NCBI RefSeq assembly: GCF_000590885.1
Contig: NZ_JFHN01000051.1
Location: 1 to 64,000 of the forward strand
Direction of reading: 5' to 3'
DNA length: 64,000 bases
From: Erwinia mallotivora
GTDB lineage: Bacteria; Pseudomonadota; Gammaproteobacteria; Enterobacterales; Enterobacteriaceae
Both the position numbers and the translations under genes were made by a program. Below the pieces are notes generated by a model, which worked only from the letters and a program-made list of their open reading frames with translations, was not told the DNA's origin and made no database searches. Shown here one piece after another: positions 11,514-21,975 of this stretch (its first letter is position 1; every line of letters starts with the position of its first letter).

Positions 11514-13220
11514 TTATGCTTTTGCCAGTTCCGTTTCCGGACGTTTCAGTACCGCATAAGCCAGGCCCGCTACTGCCGTTCCTGCAATAATCGCCATCAG
11601 GTAACCGACCACCGGCGTGATAGCGCCTGGGATAAGCAGCACAAACAGACCACCGTGCGGTGCCATCAGTTTAGCGCCAATCGCCATGGAGATTGCACCG
11701 GTCAACGCACCGCCGACAATACAGCACGGCAGAACACGCATCGGGTCGCGGGCCGCAAAAGGAATCGCCCCTTCAGAGATAAAGCAGAGTCCCAGTACCA
11801 GCGCCGCTTTGCCGCCTTCCTGCTGACCTTTGTTGAATTTTTTACGCGCAACCAGGGTTGCCAGTCCCATCGCCAGCGGTGGCACCATGCCTGCCGCCAT
11901 AATGGCTGCCATTGGCGCATAGGTTTGCGAACTCAGCAGGCCAACACCAAAAGCGTAAGCGACTTTATTCACCGGACCGCCCATATCGGTACACATCATG
12001 CCGCCAAGGATAGCACCCAGCAGAACCGCATTCGCTGTGCCCATATTAGCCAGCCAGTGAGTCAGCCCGGCCATGATTTTTGCCACTGGCGTACCAACAA
12101 CGTAGATCATCAGCAGTCCGGTTATCAGACTGGCAAGCAGTGGGATAATCAGGATTGGCTTCAGCGCCTCCATACTCTGCGGCAGTTTGACCTTCGAGCT
12201 GATCAGTTTTGCAGCGTAACCGGCAATGAAACCGGCAATAATGCCACCGAGGAATCCGGCGTTAATACTGGTGGCGATCATCCCGCCAATCAGGCCAGGC
12301 GTCAGACCCGGACGGTCGGCAATTGAGAAGGCAATAAAGCCTGCCAGCACCGGCACCATCAGAGCAAATGCACTGCCACCGCCAATCTGCATCAGCGCCG
12401 CCGCCAGCGTTCCCGGCTCTTTAAAAGCCGTGATACCAAAGGCGAAAGAGAGGGCAATGCTCAGACCACCCGCCACCACCATCGGCAGCATGTAGGATAC
12501 GCCGGTCAGCAGGTGACGATAGGCACCCGCTTTCTCTTTTTTCTCATCGCCCGCAGCGGCAGGCTGGCTACCGCCTTTGGGCTGATAAGGTTTGGCTTCG
12601 GCGACGGCTTTATCCAGCTCCTGCGCGGTTTTCTTCAGCGCCAGGCTGGTTGAGGTGCGATACATCGGTTTTCCGGCAAATTTAGCCAGGTCTACTTCAA
12701 TATCCGCCGCCACGATCACCAGATCGGCCGCAGCCACTTCTTCCGGAGTAATGGCATTCCCTGCGCCCACTGAGCCACGGGTTTCCACTTTAACCCACCA
12801 GCCACGTTTTTTTGATTCGGTGTCAATGGCTTCTGCGGCCATAAAGGTGTGCGCGACGCCGGTAGGACAGGCGGTGACCGCCACAACACGCTTCGGCCCG
12901 GTGCCAGCGGCAGTTGCCGGGACGGCAGACGCCGAAGCGGAGGCAGCAGGAGCATGCCAGATTTTTGCGCCAGACTGCGCCTGCTCCAGTACGGCTTCCG
13001 GCTGACGCAGTAACTGCTCAATATCAGCCAGCCAGACGGCCTTGCCATCCAGCTTACCGTCAGCGGGGATCTGTTTCCCGGCAACGATAATCTGATCGGC
13101 TTCGGCCAGATTTTCCGTCAGCGTCAGCCCTTTACTGGCTGCCGTCGCGGTAATGATATTTTTTGCCAGATAGCCTGTTGCCAGCCCCAGCGAAGAATCA
13201 ATTATCAGCAGCGTTTTCAT
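11514..13220 (-). CDS. fruA: PTS fructose transporter EIIB'BC
   Basis: Imports fructose and phosphorylates it to fructose 1-phosphate. The 568 residues contain an N-terminal EIIB' remnant (about 1-100), the EIIB domain with phosphocysteine Cys118 in VTACPTGVAHTF, an Ala/Ser-rich linker and a membrane EIIC domain (about 235-560). Phosphate comes from the EIIA-HPr protein FruB. It is the last gene of the fruBKA operon, 15 bases after fruK, and ends at a strong terminator. Confidence 0.96.
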   Translation of the reverse strand: MKTLLIIDSSLGLATGYLAKNIITATAASKGLTLTENLAEADQIIVAGKQIPADGKLDGKAVWLADIEQLLRQPEAVLEQAQSGAKIWHAPAASASASAVPATAAGTGPKRVVAVTACPTGVAHTFMAAEAIDTESKKRGWWVKVETRGSVGAGNAITPEEVAAADLVIVAADIEVDLAKFAGKPMYRTSTSLALKKTAQELDKAVAEAKPYQPKGGSQPAAAGDEKKEKAGAYRHLLTGVSYMLPMVVAGGLSIALSFAFGITAFKEPGTLAAALMQIGGGSAFALMVPVLAGFIAFSIADRPGLTPGLIGGMIATSINAGFLGGIIAGFIAGYAAKLISSKVKLPQSMEALKPILIIPLLASLITGLLMIYVVGTPVAKIMAGLTHWLANMGTANAVLLGAILGGMMCTDMGGPVNKVAYAFGVGLLSSQTYAPMAAIMAAGMVPPLAMGLATLVARKKFNKGQQEGGKAALVLGLCFISEGAIPFAARDPMRVLPCCIVGGALTGAISMAIGAKLMAPHGGLFVLLIPGAITPVVGYLMAIIAGTAVAGLAYAVLKRPETELAKA

Positions 13221-13235
13221 TATGCTCTCCTGCTG

Positions 13236-14174
13236 TCAGTTAAAGGGTTGGAGGTCGACGCGCGCCATCATTGCGGCCAACTGGGTACGATCGGTAACAC
13301 CTACGTTACTCTGGCTGACGGCCATCGCGGCCACAGCCGTTGCAAGACGCAGGGTGTGCTCGCTGGACTCGCGCATCAGCAGGCCATAAATCAACCCGCC
13401 AACCATCGAATCCCCGGCACCAACGGTGCTCACCACTTCACAAGCTGGTGGTCTGGCGATCCATTCACCTGAAGCGTTCACCCACAGCGCACCTTCTGCT
13501 CCCAGGGAGATCACCACATGAGCAATCCCCTGTTCGCGCAGCAAATGAGCGGCTTCAATCACATCCTGCAAAGTGGGAAGTTTACGACCGGCCCAGATTT
13601 CCAGCTCGCGGCGGTTAGGTTTTACCAGCCACGGCGCGGCTTTCAGACCGGCCACCAGCGCCTCACGGCTGCTGTCAAAAATGATGCACGGACAGTGCGT
13701 GCGCAGGGCGCTCATCCAGCGGGTGAAATCATCCGGATTTACGCCTTCCGGCAGGCTGCCGCTGACGCATACCATGTCAAACTGGCCCAGCCAGCTCAGC
13801 GAATCGGTACTGAAGCGTTCCCAGTCCTGCGCGGTGACGTTAAAACCAGAGAAGTTAAGATCGGTCACTTCACCATCTTTTTCCGTCAGTTTAACGTTGA
13901 TGCGCGTCCGCCCTTCCACCACCTGAAAGCGGTTAGCAATGCCAAGATCGCTGAACAGATGTTGAAAACCGTCCTGATTCTCTTTGCCGAGAAAGCCACC
14001 CACCGTGACGTCAATGCCCAGGTCCTTCAGTACTTTGGCAACGTTGATCCCCTTTCCGGCAGCATGCAGGCCGGTGGTTTTCACCAGGTTAACTTCGCCA
14101 CGCTCAATTTCCGGGGTATAGCCGACCAGGTCATATGCCGGGTTCAGCGTGATGGTTGCGACGCGTCTGCTCAT
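13236..14174 (-). CDS. fruK: 1-phosphofructokinase
   Basis: Phosphorylates fructose 1-phosphate to fructose 1,6-bisphosphate. It is a PfkB-family kinase of 312 residues with the N-terminal TLNPAYD substrate motif, the GxGKGINVA region and the C-terminal [10 protein letters not shown] signature carrying the catalytic Asp. Its ATG overlaps the fruB stop (ATGA), showing coupled translation. Its substrate and product modulate Cra activity in E. coli. Confidence 0.95.
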   Translation of the reverse strand: MSRRVATITLNPAYDLVGYTPEIERGEVNLVKTTGLHAAGKGINVAKVLKDLGIDVTVGGFLGKENQDGFQHLFSDLGIANRFQVVEGRTRINVKLTEKDGEVTDLNFSGFNVTAQDWERFSTDSLSWLGQFDMVCVSGSLPEGVNPDDFTRWMSALRTHCPCIIFDSSREALVAGLKAAPWLVKPNRRELEIWAGRKLPTLQDVIEAAHLLREQGIAHVVISLGAEGALWVNASGEWIARPPACEVVSTVGAGDSMVGGLIYGLLMRESSEHTLRLATAVAAMAVSQSNVGVTDRTQLAAMMARVDLQPFN

Positions 14175-15304
14175 GCCGCCCCCTCACCCAGGCCTGCGGC
14201 AATCGCTTCCCCAATCGCGTCCAGCGCGGCACGGGCATCTTCACCACTGGCAGTGAAACGCAGGCGATGGCCTTTTTTCACCCCCAGGGCCACCACTTTC
14301 ATCAGGCTGCGGCCATTGGCAGGTTTACCGCTGCCATCGAGGTTAGTGACGGTAATTTCGGCATTAAACTGCTTGATCACGCTGACCAGTGCAGTGCCCG
14401 GACGGGCATGCAGACCATGCTCGTTGCGGATGGTGTACTCTTCGCTCAGCACATCGGCCTGTTCGGAGACTTCGCTGGTCAGCAAAGCCAGAATCCCGGC
14501 GGCATCGGCGCTGAGCAGACGGTCAGCCTGTTTTTTCAACAGTAAATCACTAAGGTAGTTCAGCACGTTCATTGGCTGATCGTCAGTTACAGCGACGGTG
14601 ACCAGCAGCGCGGCCTGTTCTCCTTCCACCTCAAAGGGCGTGGCGCTGCGGCTGATGGCCACCGCACTGGCAAGGTTGCCTTCAGTGCTGTCGCTCAGCC
14701 AGATGCCCTGCCCAAGGTTCAGCGGGCGATGGCTGACCACACGGCTGACAAAGCTGGCGTCGACTGCGCCGGCCTGCTGCAAACGCCCGGCATTCAGCGC
14801 CTGTAACGTGATCAGATCGCTGGCGGCGACCTCTGTGGCAATCAGCGAGGTGTCGAATTTAAATTCACTGCCCTGCTTTTCGCCCATCAGCAAACTGCGC
14901 AACGTCTCTGCCGAATCCGTGTTTTTCAACTGCTCAGCCACGCTGTCATCGCTCAGTACGTGGGTCAGCTGACGTAGCAGCGCGAGATGCTCATCCGACT
15001 TCGCTGCGATGCCAATCACCACGTAAGCCGTCTGGTCATCACCCCAGTTGATGCCCTGCGGGAACTGAAACACCTGCACACCGGTATTCAACACCAGATC
15101 ACGGGTGTCGGTGGTGCCGTGTGGGATTGCAATGCCGTTACCGAGATAGGTTGTCGTCTGCTGCTCACGGGCCAGCATTCCGTTCACATACCCTTCACCG
15201 ACGTTACCCGCCGCAGTCAATGCTGCGGCGACCTGGCGGATGGCCTCTTCTTTATCTCCGGCGCTGGCACCGGGATGGATTGCGGACAGTTCAAGTTGGA
15301 ACAT
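14171..15304 (-). CDS. fruB: PTS fructose EIIA/HPr (FPr, diphosphoryl transfer protein)
   Basis: Carries phosphate from enzyme I to FruA. The 377 residues comprise an EIIA domain with phosphohistidine His62 ([10 protein letters not shown]), a central linker domain, and a C-terminal HPr-like FPr domain with His299 ([10 protein letters not shown]). It is the first gene of the operon; the start at 15304 follows AGGAGAA. Two Cra operators lie directly upstream, so repression by Cra and relief by fructose 1-phosphate are expected. Confidence 0.96.
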   Translation of the reverse strand: MFQLELSAIHPGASAGDKEEAIRQVAAALTAAGNVGEGYVNGMLAREQQTTTYLGNGIAIPHGTTDTRDLVLNTGVQVFQFPQGINWGDDQTAYVVIGIAAKSDEHLALLRQLTHVLSDDSVAEQLKNTDSAETLRSLLMGEKQGSEFKFDTSLIATEVAASDLITLQALNAGRLQQAGAVDASFVSRVVSHRPLNLGQGIWLSDSTEGNLASAVAISRSATPFEVEGEQAALLVTVAVTDDQPMNVLNYLSDLLLKKQADRLLSADAAGILALLTSEVSEQADVLSEEYTIRNEHGLHARPGTALVSVIKQFNAEITVTNLDGSGKPANGRSLMKVVALGVKKGHRLRFTASGEDARAALDAIGEAIAAGLGEGAA

Positions 15305-15325
15305 AGTTCTCCTCGCTGCTGAAAT

Positions 15326-15337
15326 TGAATCGTTTCA
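15326..15337. promoter_or_regulatory. Cra (FruR) operator, proximal
   Basis: TGAATCGTTTCA, one base from the palindromic Cra consensus, 22 bases upstream of the fruB start. Confidence 0.85.
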
Positions 15338-15392
15338 GCTAATTTGAGAAAAAAAGCGCGACCTGTATTTCAACGGACTGAACAGATAACGC

Positions 15393-15404
15393 TGAAACGT
15401 TTCA
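15393..15404. promoter_or_regulatory. Cra (FruR) operator, distal
   Basis: TGAAACGTTTCA, a perfect palindromic Cra site, 67 bases upstream of the proximal one. Paired operators upstream of fruB are also known in E. coli. Confidence 0.85.
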
Positions 15405-15606
15405 AGGATTCTGGTCTGCTGGCAGGAATGTCGCAAGTTTTAACGTCATCGACGTAGCAGATTTTTGAAGCGACGCACATTTTATCCGCTAATTTCAGAA
15501 AATGGCGCTTTACTCAACACGCAGGTTGCTGACGACGTGCTGACAGCAATGGCTTTTTCATCTTACGGGTCAGCAGGCGCTCATCAGCAACCGGGGAATC
15601 ATCACC

Positions 15607-15861
15607 TTATGGCATGGTCTCTCTTTCCAGCTCCAGTAGCCAGGTTAAGGCCTCCTGCCGGCTACCCCGACACATCTCCGGCTCTGGCCTGAGGCCCGCA
15701 CATACCGCAGGTCGCAGAGACGAGCCGAAAATTTTACAACGTTGCTGTTCATCCAGCTGGACACAGCGGGTATTCGCCGCTTTTCCCTCAGGCATACCGG
15801 GAAGAGGCGTTGAAATTGAAGGTGCAATGCAGCACGCGCCACAGGCAGAACGACACTCCAT
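15607..15861 (-). CDS. yeiW: YkgJ-type cysteine cluster protein YeiW
   Basis: 84 residues, collinear with E. coli YeiW (UPF0153). It has a clustered-cysteine N-terminus ([11 protein letters not shown]; Cys 3, 7, 10, 11) and further cysteines in RCKIFG, AVCAGL and EMC that probably bind a metal. Function unknown. The ATG at 15861 follows GGGAGGT; longer readings upstream are not supported. In E. coli setB lies between fruB and yeiW; here only about 200 bases without a gene separate yeiW from the Cra sites. Confidence 0.85.
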   Translation of the reverse strand: MECRSACGACCIAPSISTPLPGMPEGKAANTRCVQLDEQQRCKIFGSSLRPAVCAGLRPEPEMCRGSRQEALTWLLELERETMP

Positions 15862-16052
15862 TTTTACCTCCCGATTACTTTTGCGCGACAATAGCAGCCA
15901 GCAGAATGGAATACCATCACTCTGTCGCGCTCTTTTTTCCTGACCGGAACGATCATTTACGCGGTTCTGAACAGCACAATCCTTGCCTGAAGCCATCAGC
16001 CAGAGTAAGTTGGCGCAATAATTTTACTGAGCCCATTGATTGAGACGTCAAA

Positions 16053-16625
16053 ATGCCAAGAGCGAACGAAATAAAAAAAGGAATGGCGGTCAGCCACAAC
16101 GGTAAGTTACTGTTAGTAAAAGATATTGATGTGCAAAGCCCCAGTGCCCGTGGGGCCTCCACCCTGTATAAAATGCGTTTCACCGATATTCGCACCGGCC
16201 TGAAAGTTGAGGAGCGTTTTAAAGGTGACGACATTCTGGACACCATTTCATTGAGCCGTCGTCAGGTGACCTTCTCTTATATTGATGGTGACGAATATGT
16301 TTTTATGGACGACGAAGATTACACCCCCTACGTATTCAAAAAAGAGCAGATTGAAGAGGAGCTGCTGTTTATTCCGGAGGGCGGTATTCCCGGCATTCAG
16401 GTGCTGACGATGGAAGGCCAGATTCTGGCGCTGGAGCTGCCTCAGACGCTGGATATGGAAATTATTGAAACCACGCCGGGCATCAAAGGGGCTTCCGCCA
16501 GCGCACGCACCAAGCCCGCCACCATGAGCACCGGCCTGGTTATTCAGGTGCCGGAATACCTCAGCAATGGTGATAAAATCCGCATCCATATTCCTGAGCG
16601 TCGTTATATGGGTCGCGCTGAATAA
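16053..16625 (+). CDS. efpL: elongation factor P-like protein EfpL (YeiP)
   Basis: 190 residues, nearly collinear with E. coli YeiP, a paralogue of elongation factor P that helps ribosomes stalled at proline-rich and related sequences. It has the three beta-barrel domains of EF-P. In the domain I loop the sequence is SPSARGAST, so the tip carries Arg where EF-P has the modified Lys, the mark of the EfpL branch. It is followed by a clear terminator. Confidence 0.93.
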   Translation: MPRANEIKKGMAVSHNGKLLLVKDIDVQSPSARGASTLYKMRFTDIRTGLKVEERFKGDDILDTISLSRRQVTFSYIDGDEYVFMDDEDYTPYVFKKEQIEEELLFIPEGGIPGIQVLTMEGQILALELPQTLDMEIIETTPGIKGASASARTKPATMSTGLVIQVPEYLSNGDKIRIHIPERRYMGRAE

Positions 16626-16634
16626 TCTGCATTA

Positions 16635-16670
16635 AAAAACCGGTCTGTGCTGCTGCACGACCGGTTTTGT
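16635..16670 (+). terminator. efpL terminator
   Basis: 10-bp stem AAAACCGGTC/GACCGGTTTT with an internal GTGC/GCAC extension and T-rich tail. Near symmetry means it may also serve the minus-strand gene ending at 16691. Confidence 0.8.
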
Positions 16671-16690
16671 TATGTTATAACAATTACGCA

Positions 16691-16987
16691 TCAGTTGTAG
16701 CTGACGGTCAGTATCCCCTGGGTGTGCTCGCTGTTCAGCCAACTCATCTCGCTTTGCCCAAAGCTGGCAGGAATGGCCTGTTCACCGGAAATGGCTGAGC
16801 GGGTGATCAGATTCTGACCATCACGATAGCAGGATGAACTGAGCTGATTGTGCTCAACCTGCACGTCGCAGGGGGGTTCGACAATAGCGCCTTCAAAGTG
16901 AATCACTCCGGAATTGCTTCCGGCTGCCAGTGTGTAGTTCGTCCATGAAGTAAAAAGAAAAGCAATCAACAGTTTTTTGCCATTCAT
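16691..16987 (-). CDS. short fimbrial-like secreted protein
   Basis: 98 residues with a signal peptide (cleavage near residue 21, TLAAGS) followed by GVIHFEGAIVEPPCDVQ, the N-terminal pattern of type 1 pilin-like proteins, with two cysteines placed as in the pilin disulfide and a C-terminal ILTVSYN like a pilin final strand. It is far shorter than the usual 150-180 residues, as if the middle of the fold were missing, and no chaperone or usher gene is nearby. It may be a degenerate pilin or a distinct periplasmic protein. Confidence 0.6.
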   Translation of the reverse strand: MNGKKLLIAFLFTSWTNYTLAAGSNSGVIHFEGAIVEPPCDVQVEHNQLSSSCYRDGQNLITRSAISGEQAIPASFGQSEMSWLNSEHTQGILTVSYN

Positions 16988-17122
16988 AATGACCTCATCA
17001 TTTAATTATCGCCTTATTAACGTAGTCGCAACTTTGGCATTTTGCGCTGTGAAGACAGTTTTAACCGGCCAGATTAATGATGATGCCATCAGCCACATCA
17101 CTGAGGCGTTGAGGAAGAAGAA

Positions 17123-18103
17123 ATGACCAGAGTCAATCTGATTACCGGTTTTCTGGGCAGTGGAAAAACCACCACGCTGCTCCACCTGCTGGCAGGCAAA
17201 CCCGCAAATGAAAACTGGGCCGTGCTGGTAAACGAATTTGGTGAGGTGGGCATCGATGGTGCACTGCTGGCCGGAAGCGGCGCGGTGTTAAAAGAGATTC
17301 CGGGCGGCTGTATGTGCTGCGTTAACGGGCTGCCGATGCAGGTAGGTCTGAACATGCTGTTAAAACAACACAATCCCGACCGGCTGTTGATTGAGCCAAC
17401 CGGCCTCGGCCATCCGAAACAGATCCTTTCCATGCTGTCGGCTGAGGTATATCGCCCCTGGCTGACGCTTAACGCGTCGCTGTGCCTGCTGGACCCACGG
17501 CAACTGAGTGAGCAAAAGGTGGTGGAAAATGAAAATTTCCGCGATCAGCTCGCCGCTGCCGACATTATTGTGGCAAATAAAGAAGATCGATGGGATGAAC
17601 AAACCCGTCAGGCATTACAGCAATGGCAGGCACAGGATGCGTTTCACCGCCCGGTTGTCACCACCTCTTTTGGCAGAATTGACCCTGTTTTGCTGGACAG
17701 GCCGCGTGAAAATCAGCGTCCCCTGCCTGACGGGCATCATCATTCTGCACATCCCCCGTCACAGCTGGCTGCCCTGGCGCTTCAGCAGAACAGCCGCTGG
17801 CGTCGGTCGCTCAACCAGGGACAGGGCTATTATGCCTGCGGTTGGATATTCGATGACGAAACCATTTTCGATACCATCGGACTGCTTGAATGGGTGAGAC
17901 TCACACCCGTGGCACGGATCAAAGGCGTGATGCGCATTACCGAAGGCAGTGTAAGCGTCAATCGCCAGGGCAACGATTTCCGTATTGAAACCAGTCAGAG
18001 TGCGCCTCCGGACAGCCGTATCGAAATCATTCACCAGGCAGAAGCAAACTGGAACGAACTCCAGAGATCTTTGTTGAAGCTTCGTTTAACTTCTCAGGTA
18101 TAA
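17123..18103 (+). CDS. yeiR: COG0523 GTPase, zinc-binding metallochaperone YeiR
   Basis: G3E-family P-loop GTPase of 326 residues: Walker A GFLGSGKTT at 9-17, the metal-binding CxCC motif at 63-66 (GGCMCC), the ANKED base-recognition motif near 153, and a C-terminal CobW domain. A histidine-rich linker (DGHHHSAHPPS) follows residue 200. E. coli YeiR binds zinc and is a zinc-stimulated GTPase; a zinc-chaperone role is therefore likely. It lies upstream of lpxT as in E. coli. Confidence 0.9.
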   Translation: MTRVNLITGFLGSGKTTTLLHLLAGKPANENWAVLVNEFGEVGIDGALLAGSGAVLKEIPGGCMCCVNGLPMQVGLNMLLKQHNPDRLLIEPTGLGHPKQILSMLSAEVYRPWLTLNASLCLLDPRQLSEQKVVENENFRDQLAAADIIVANKEDRWDEQTRQALQQWQAQDAFHRPVVTTSFGRIDPVLLDRPRENQRPLPDGHHHSAHPPSQLAALALQQNSRWRRSLNQGQGYYACGWIFDDETIFDTIGLLEWVRLTPVARIKGVMRITEGSVSVNRQGNDFRIETSQSAPPDSRIEIIHQAEANWNELQRSLLKLRLTSQV

Positions 18104-18141
18104 TGTGCACTGTTACTTTTCTGCCTTATCATTAGCCTGCA

Positions 18142-18849
18142 ATGAATATAAAAAAATTAACCTGCATTCTGCTGCTTAACCTGCTGGGTCTGGCGCTGTT
18201 CTTTTCATGGTATCTGCCTGTCAATCATGGATGGTGGTCCGGCGCAGATAACAGCATTTTCTTCTGGTTTAACGACCGACTGGTCACCAACAAAGCCCTG
18301 CTGTGGCTGGTGGCAATCACCAACTTCAGGCTTTTTGATGGCGTATCCCTGTTAGCAATGGGCGCGCTTTATTTTCATTTCTGGCGGCAGGAAACACCGC
18401 AGGGCCGTCGACGTATGTTTGCCATTGGCATTGCCATGCTGTTGAGCGCTTTACTGCTCAATCAGTTGGGCCACCTGATTCCGGTATCACACCGCAGTCC
18501 TACAAAATTCTTTCCGCACGTAAATCACGTTGCACAACTGACGGGGATTCCAACCAAAGATGCCTCTGCCGACAGTTTTCCCGGCGACCACGGCATGATG
18601 CTGATGATTTTTGCCTGTTTTATGCTGCGTTATTTCACCCGAAAGGCATTTTTAATTGCCGTCGTCATTGTGCTGGTATTTGCCACGCCGCGAATTATGA
18701 TTGGCGCTCACTGGTTTACTGATGTGGCTGTCGGTTCTCTTTCTGTCGTGTTGGTGGGAATGAGCTGGTGGTTAATTACCCCGGCCAGTGATTATTTAGT
18801 GAACGCTTTATATCGCCATTTACCTGGGAAATATAAGCCGGCTAAGTAA
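18142..18849 (+). CDS. lpxT: lipid A 1-diphosphate synthase LpxT
   Basis: Transfers a phosphate from undecaprenyl diphosphate to lipid A on the periplasmic side of the inner membrane. It is a PAP2-superfamily protein of 235 residues with six hydrophobic segments and the acid phosphatase motifs: the HRSPTKFF region, SFPGDHG with catalytic His, and GAHWFTDV. It starts 38 bases after yeiR. In E. coli LpxT is held down by PmrR; no such small gene was recognised here. Confidence 0.9.
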   Translation: MNIKKLTCILLLNLLGLALFFSWYLPVNHGWWSGADNSIFFWFNDRLVTNKALLWLVAITNFRLFDGVSLLAMGALYFHFWRQETPQGRRRMFAIGIAMLLSALLLNQLGHLIPVSHRSPTKFFPHVNHVAQLTGIPTKDASADSFPGDHGMMLMIFACFMLRYFTRKAFLIAVVIVLVFATPRIMIGAHWFTDVAVGSLSVVLVGMSWWLITPASDYLVNALYRHLPGKYKPAK

Positions 18850-19357
18850 TATCCCGGGCAGTAAATTGCAAAATAACCGGCAAATACCCTGTTCAATGCG
18901 GTTTACTGCTATCCTTAGCCTGGTAAGCAAATATTCTATAAAAGATTTTATTATGGTTGGCTGACAGCAAAAACCATTTTCCTGAAACGATATGTCGCTA
19001 TTTTCATCTATAAAAAATAAAAAAAACCAATTTTCACCCTGTTCTGCCCTTTTCTGGCTAAAGTTTCTGCGCAATATACCGATACCGTTGCCACGCTGTG
19101 ACCTTGTTGTTTCACATTGTGAAAACCTATAAAAAAGTCGCTAAAACCCCTCGCCATGCGGGCTGTAATCGGGTAACCTCGTTTGCAATCAGGTAAAATC
19201 AGCAGACATTTTTCTGAAGATGAAAAATAAATTGTGCTCACAAACACATTTTAACTATTCAGGAATTGTCTTACCCACCTGTGATATTTACTCTCATTTC
19301 GTTTCGCAATTTAGCTAGCGACTTTGTCGTTAAGGACTTCAAGGGATCACATTCATA
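18850..19357. other. AT-rich lpxT-mepS intergenic region with mepS leader
   Basis: 508 bases with no supported gene. The right part must hold the mepS promoter and 5' leader. One arm of the 22-bp inverted repeat that frames mepS is at 19287-19308. I see no other convincing structure. Confidence 0.5.
19287..19308. repeat. left arm of 22-bp inverted repeat framing mepS
   Basis: These 22 bases are the exact reverse complement of 19951-19972. The arm ends 49 bases upstream of the mepS start, probably within the leader of its mRNA. Confidence 0.9.
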
Positions 19358-19933
19358 ATGGTCAAGTCTCAACCGATTCTGAGATATATTTGGCGGGTGA
19401 TACCCGCAGTTGCTCTGGCAACGCTGCTTTCAGCTTGTAGCTCGACGAATACCGGCAATAATGCACAAACTGATACTCATGCAGTTAAAGACAAGAATGG
19501 TTTTTTACTGCAAGCGTCTCAGGATGAATTCGAACAGTTGGTGCAGAATGTGGATATTAAATCCCGTCTGATGGAACAGTATTCCGACTGGAAAGGCGTT
19601 CGTTATCGCCTTGGCGGTACCAGCAAACGCGGCATTGATTGCTCAGCATTTGTGCAGACCACATTTCGTGAGCAGTTTGGTCTGGATCTTCCCCGCTCTA
19701 CCTATGAACAGGAAGACAGCGGAAAGAGTATTCAGCGAGCCAAACTCCGTCCGGGAGACCTGGTCTTATTGCGGGCAGGTTCAACGGGACGTCATGTTGG
19801 GATCTATCTGGGTAATGACAATTTCGTTCATGCCTCCACCAGCAATGGTGTGATGATTTCTAACCTGAATGAAGCCTACTGGAAAAATCGTTATCGCGAT
19901 GCGCGCCGGGTACTAAGCCGCTCGCAAAGCTGA
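19358..19933 (+). CDS. mepS: murein DD-endopeptidase MepS (Spr)
   Basis: Outer-membrane lipoprotein that cuts D-Ala-mDAP crosslinks so that peptidoglycan can expand. The 191 residues show a lipobox ending at Cys27 (TLLSAC) and an NlpC/P60 domain with catalytic Cys95 (GIDCSAF), His146 (GRHVGIY) and His158 (FVHAS). In E. coli MepS level is controlled by NlpI-Prc proteolysis. The gene is unusually framed by a perfect 22-bp inverted repeat in its leader and trailer. Confidence 0.95.
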   Translation: MVKSQPILRYIWRVIPAVALATLLSACSSTNTGNNAQTDTHAVKDKNGFLLQASQDEFEQLVQNVDIKSRLMEQYSDWKGVRYRLGGTSKRGIDCSAFVQTTFREQFGLDLPRSTYEQEDSGKSIQRAKLRPGDLVLLRAGSTGRHVGIYLGNDNFVHASTSNGVMISNLNEAYWKNRYRDARRVLSRSQS

Positions 19934-19950
19934 TTGCCCTTCCCTGGGTC

Positions 19951-19972
19951 TGCGAAACGAAATGAGAGTAAA
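19951..19972. repeat. right arm of 22-bp inverted repeat framing mepS
   Basis: Exact reverse complement of 19287-19308. It begins 17 bases after the mepS stop codon and overlaps the first two bases of the terminator stem. Confidence 0.9.
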
Positions 19973-19996
19973 CGCTGCCACGGCAGCGTTTTTTTT
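19971..19996 (+). terminator. mepS terminator
   Basis: 9-bp stem AACGCTGCC/GGCAGCGTT with a tiny loop and a run of eight T. Confidence 0.9.
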
Positions 19997-20156
19997 GCCT
20001 GCCACCTCAAGCTTCGCCATTTGCCATAATCGTTTGTTAATCACCTCATTTCACTGTATCCCCGGTAAACAGCTGATTTAGCGCATTGCCACAGCCATCA
20101 TCCTGCTGTTACGCTTGTGCCCGCCTCGGGTTTTGTTTCTGGAGTTGAATAACACG

Positions 20157-21965
20157 ATGATCTTGCGCTGGTTTGCTTTGATAGCCTTCAGTCTTACCGC
20201 ACCAGCCGTGCTGGCTGAAAAAATCAATGAAAGTTACGCCTTTGCCCAACTTGGCGAACCGAAATATGCCACAGACTTCAGCCATTATGATTATGTCAAT
20301 CCGGCGGCCCCCAAAGGAGGTAGCGTCACCCTGTCGGCCCTCGGCACCTATGACAACTTCAATCGTTTCGCTTCGCGAGGCAATCCGGCCGCTGGTTCTG
20401 ATACCCTTTACGACACACTTTTCGTCAGCCCTGATGATGAAGCAGGCAGCTATTATCCCCTGATTGCCGAATTTGCGCGTTATCCCGATAATTACCGCTG
20501 GGTTGAGGTCACACTGAAACCTCAGGCGCGTTTTCAGGATGGCACGCCGATAACCGCCGATGATGTCGCCTTCACCTTTAATAAGTTTATGACCGAAGGC
20601 GTACCGCAGTTCCGGGTGGTATTTAAAGGCATCACCGCCAAAGCCATTTCCCGGCTTACCGTACGTTTTGAACTCCCGGAGAGCGACCGCGATAAGATGC
20701 TGTCGCTGCTGAGCCTGCCGGTGTTCCCGGAAAAATTCTGGAAAGACCATAAACTGAGCGAGCCGCTGCCAACGCCTCCACTCTCCAGCGGGCCTTACCG
20801 GATCACCAGCTATAAAGTCGGTCAATCCGTCACCTATTCACGCGTGCAGGATTACTGGGCGGCAGACCTGCCGGTGAACCGGGGACTGCATAATTTCGAT
20901 ACGCTGCGCTATGACTACTATCTGGATGACAATGTCGCTTTTGAAGCGTTCAAGGCGGGTGCGTTTGATTTTCGCAATGAAGGCTCGGCTAAAAAATGGG
21001 CGACTCAGTATCAGGGAAAGAACTTCAGTCAGCATTTTATCGTGAAAGATGAGCAGCCAAACCGGGTTGCAACTGCGACTAACTGGCTGGCGTTTAACGT
21101 GCCAAAGCCTTTGTTCAGTGACAGACGGGTTCGTGAGGCCATTTCACTGGTATTTGATTTTGAGTGGATGAATAAAGCCCTGTTTTATGGCTCTTATCAA
21201 CGCACCAACAGCTATTTCCAGAATACGGAATATGCTGCCCGTCATTATCCTGATGCCAAAGAGCTTGAAATTCTGGCACCGTTTAAAGGCAAAATTCCGG
21301 ATGAGGTGTTTTCACAGATTTTTCAGCCCTCCCACACGGACGGCAGTGGCTATAACCGCAGTAACCTTCTGAAAGCACTGGATTTACTGAAGCAGGCGGG
21401 CTGGCAGCTGAAAAATCAACGCCTGGTCAATGTCAATACCGGGGCCAGCTTCAGTTTCGAGTTACTGACGCGAAACGACGGTAACGATCAGTGGATATTA
21501 CCGTTCCAGCACAACCTTGCGAGAATCGGCATCAAACTGAATATTCGTCAGGTTGACAGCTCACAGTATCTGGCGCGCCTGCGTAAGGGCGACTTCGATA
21601 TGCTGGCATCGCCCTATCCGGCGATGCCGTTCCCGGACAGTGGATTACAGATTTACTGGGCCAGCGCCTATATCAATTCCAGCTATAACCGCCCACATGT
21701 TTCTAACCCTGTGGTGGATAACCTGATTAAGCAAATTAATCAGCATCAGGGTGACAAAGCTGCGCTGCTGCCGCTCGGGCGCGCACTGGATCGGGTTCTG
21801 CTGTGGAATTATTACATGATCCCAATGTGGTACAACGCCAGCGACCGCTATGCCTGGTGGAACAAATTCTCGATGCCAGAAACACGTCCGACCTGGTCAC
21901 TGGGTTTCGACAGCTGGTGGTACGATGTCAACAAAGCCGCACAGTTGCCGGCCCAACGTCGATAA
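20157..21965 (+). CDS. yejA: peptide ABC transporter substrate-binding protein YejA
   Basis: Periplasmic solute-binding protein of the oligopeptide class (SBP family 5), 602 residues with a signal peptide cleaved near residue 20 (APAVLAEK). YejABEF imports peptides and, in E. coli, peptide antibiotics such as microcin C. The ATG at 20157 matches the E. coli N-terminus; its GGAG lies rather far, 12 bases, upstream. It heads the four-gene operon. Confidence 0.93.
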   Translation: MILRWFALIAFSLTAPAVLAEKINESYAFAQLGEPKYATDFSHYDYVNPAAPKGGSVTLSALGTYDNFNRFASRGNPAAGSDTLYDTLFVSPDDEAGSYYPLIAEFARYPDNYRWVEVTLKPQARFQDGTPITADDVAFTFNKFMTEGVPQFRVVFKGITAKAISRLTVRFELPESDRDKMLSLLSLPVFPEKFWKDHKLSEPLPTPPLSSGPYRITSYKVGQSVTYSRVQDYWAADLPVNRGLHNFDTLRYDYYLDDNVAFEAFKAGAFDFRNEGSAKKWATQYQGKNFSQHFIVKDEQPNRVATATNWLAFNVPKPLFSDRRVREAISLVFDFEWMNKALFYGSYQRTNSYFQNTEYAARHYPDAKELEILAPFKGKIPDEVFSQIFQPSHTDGSGYNRSNLLKALDLLKQAGWQLKNQRLVNVNTGASFSFELLTRNDGNDQWILPFQHNLARIGIKLNIRQVDSSQYLARLRKGDFDMLASPYPAMPFPDSGLQIYWASAYINSSYNRPHVSNPVVDNLIKQINQHQGDKAALLPLGRALDRVLLWNYYMIPMWYNASDRYAWWNKFSMPETRPTWSLGFDSWWYDVNKAAQLPAQRR

Positions 21966-21975
21966 GGAGCAGAGT

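Noticed and set aside
11442..12326. Long open frame antisense to fruA (294 codons)
   Set aside because: It begins inside the fruA terminator and encodes a composition-biased shadow sequence.
13518..14558. Open frame of 346 codons antisense to fruK and fruB
   Set aside because: It spans two well-supported genes on the other strand and has no recognisable domain.
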